Shown here: positions 63,767 through 64,000 of the stretch, one piece after another
Layout of the letters: each line of letters opens with the position of its first letter
Numbering within the stretch: position 1 is the first letter of the stretch
NCBI GenBank assembly: GCA_013150955.1
Contig: JAADJD010000017.1
Span: 36,336-100,335 of the forward strand
Length of the DNA: 64,000 bases
Source: Calditrichota bacterium
GTDB lineage: Bacteria > Calditrichota > Calditrichia > RBG-13-44-9 > J042
Reading direction: 5' to 3'
Translations under genes and position numbers: made by a program
Notes under the pieces: generated by a model
Database searches by the model: none
Seen by the model: the letters and a program-made list of their open reading frames with translations, nothing else
What the model was told of the DNA's origin: nothing

Positions 63767-64000
63767 TTTCTCAAGTTTGACACTTGAAGGGCAATTTTGG
63801 GGTACTTAGGGCACCTAAGTTCAATAAAAACAATACAGGCTTTCCTTCCTCGCCCAAAATCCTGTGGACAACTTTTTGTGATATAATGCAAGAATATGAA
63901 CAATTACCTTTGCATTAAGGGGGACAATTCATTAAATTCCAGCATGTACTTTAAAATCGTGAAATCAAAAGGCTTCGAATATCTCAAACTGGTCGAAACC
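63767..64000 (+). mobile_element. Insertion sequence, 5' part (IS1634/IS4-like, cut by window end)
   Basis: Starts within the repeat, carries inverted repeats TCAAGT-TTGAC-ACTTGA (63771-63787) and ACTTAGG-GCA-CCTAAGT (63804-63820), an extended -10 promoter (TGATATAAT near 63880) and the start of a transposase frame. The exact left boundary is not known. Confidence 0.5.
63944..64000 (+). CDS. Transposase N-terminus (partial, runs off the window)
   Basis: Frame ATG TAC TTT AAA.. encodes MYFKIVKSKGFEYLKLVET, 19 residues so far, which fits the start of IS1634-type (IS4 superfamily) transposases. An in-frame ATG at 63896 would add 16 residues. The gene continues beyond 64000, so only the start is visible. 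Confidence 0.55.
   Translation, partial: MYFKIVKSKGFEYLKLVET

Overview
The window looks like a chromosomal segment of a Gram-negative bacterium of the Fibrobacterota-Chlorobiota-Bacteroidota (FCB) type, quite possibly Calditrichota or a relative. The reasons are an RND efflux system that needs an outer membrane, a secreted pentaheme protein ending in a type IX (Por) sorting domain, a System I (Ccm) cytochrome maturation locus with the CxxxY form of CcmE, and an ECF-type promoter. The phylum is inference. No rRNA, tRNA or CRISPR array was seen.

Region 1 (1-24.8 kb) is a metal-handling region centred on copper or silver. It starts inside a CusB-like adaptor gene and continues with CusA, an Lgt-like protein, a PII-NG signalling protein, a Met-rich periplasmic protein, two small c-type cytochromes, two outer-membrane beta-barrel candidates, and DUF2231, DUF302 and SHOCT proteins. 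A cytochrome-like lipoprotein follows, then a hydrolase/ECF sigma/membrane protein unit, a second PII-NG gene, an RseC-like protein, a YHS protein, a zinc-ribbon/CcmH-like fusion and CopA. After a terminator come a lipoprotein, a Rieske protein, a thioredoxin-fold protein and a CopB-type ATPase. Together they would bind copper, move it out of the cytoplasm (CopA, CopB) and out of the cell (CusAB).

Region 2 (25-37.4 kb) has three minus-strand genes (S9 peptidase, hydrolase, methyltransferase), a plus-strand secreted pentaheme cytochrome, and a cytochrome c maturation operon (Cys-rich small protein, CcmE, CcmF, CcmH and two novel-looking accessory proteins). A methyltransferase/cupin pair follows.

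Region 3 (37.4-48.7 kb) encodes a molybdenum hydroxylase of the xanthine dehydrogenase/CO dehydrogenase family in the order CoxG-CoxS-CoxL-CoxM, then CoxD (MoxR), CoxE (VWA) and XdhC/CoxF. A second XdhC lies on the other strand beyond an AT-rich hicBA toxin-antitoxin island. The active-site loop is AYRGAGR, so the substrate is not necessarily CO.

Region 4 (48.8-64 kb) is mostly minus-strand housekeeping and accessory genes: thioesterase, alcohol dehydrogenase, a DUF4388-like protein, PdxT/PdxS, SerA, a subtilisin, ornithine aminotransferase, malate dehydrogenase, a VIT-VWA protein and its MerR regulator. The window ends inside a probable IS transposase.

The most striking unexplained structure is a roughly 165-175 bp dispersed repeat with long imperfect inverted ends. 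It occurs at about 16 intergenic loci from 11.2 kb to the end, in both orientations, often abutting the 3' end of a gene and twice supplying its stop codon. Solo ends, tandem copies and nested fragments occur, and the IS at the right edge appears to be inserted into one copy.
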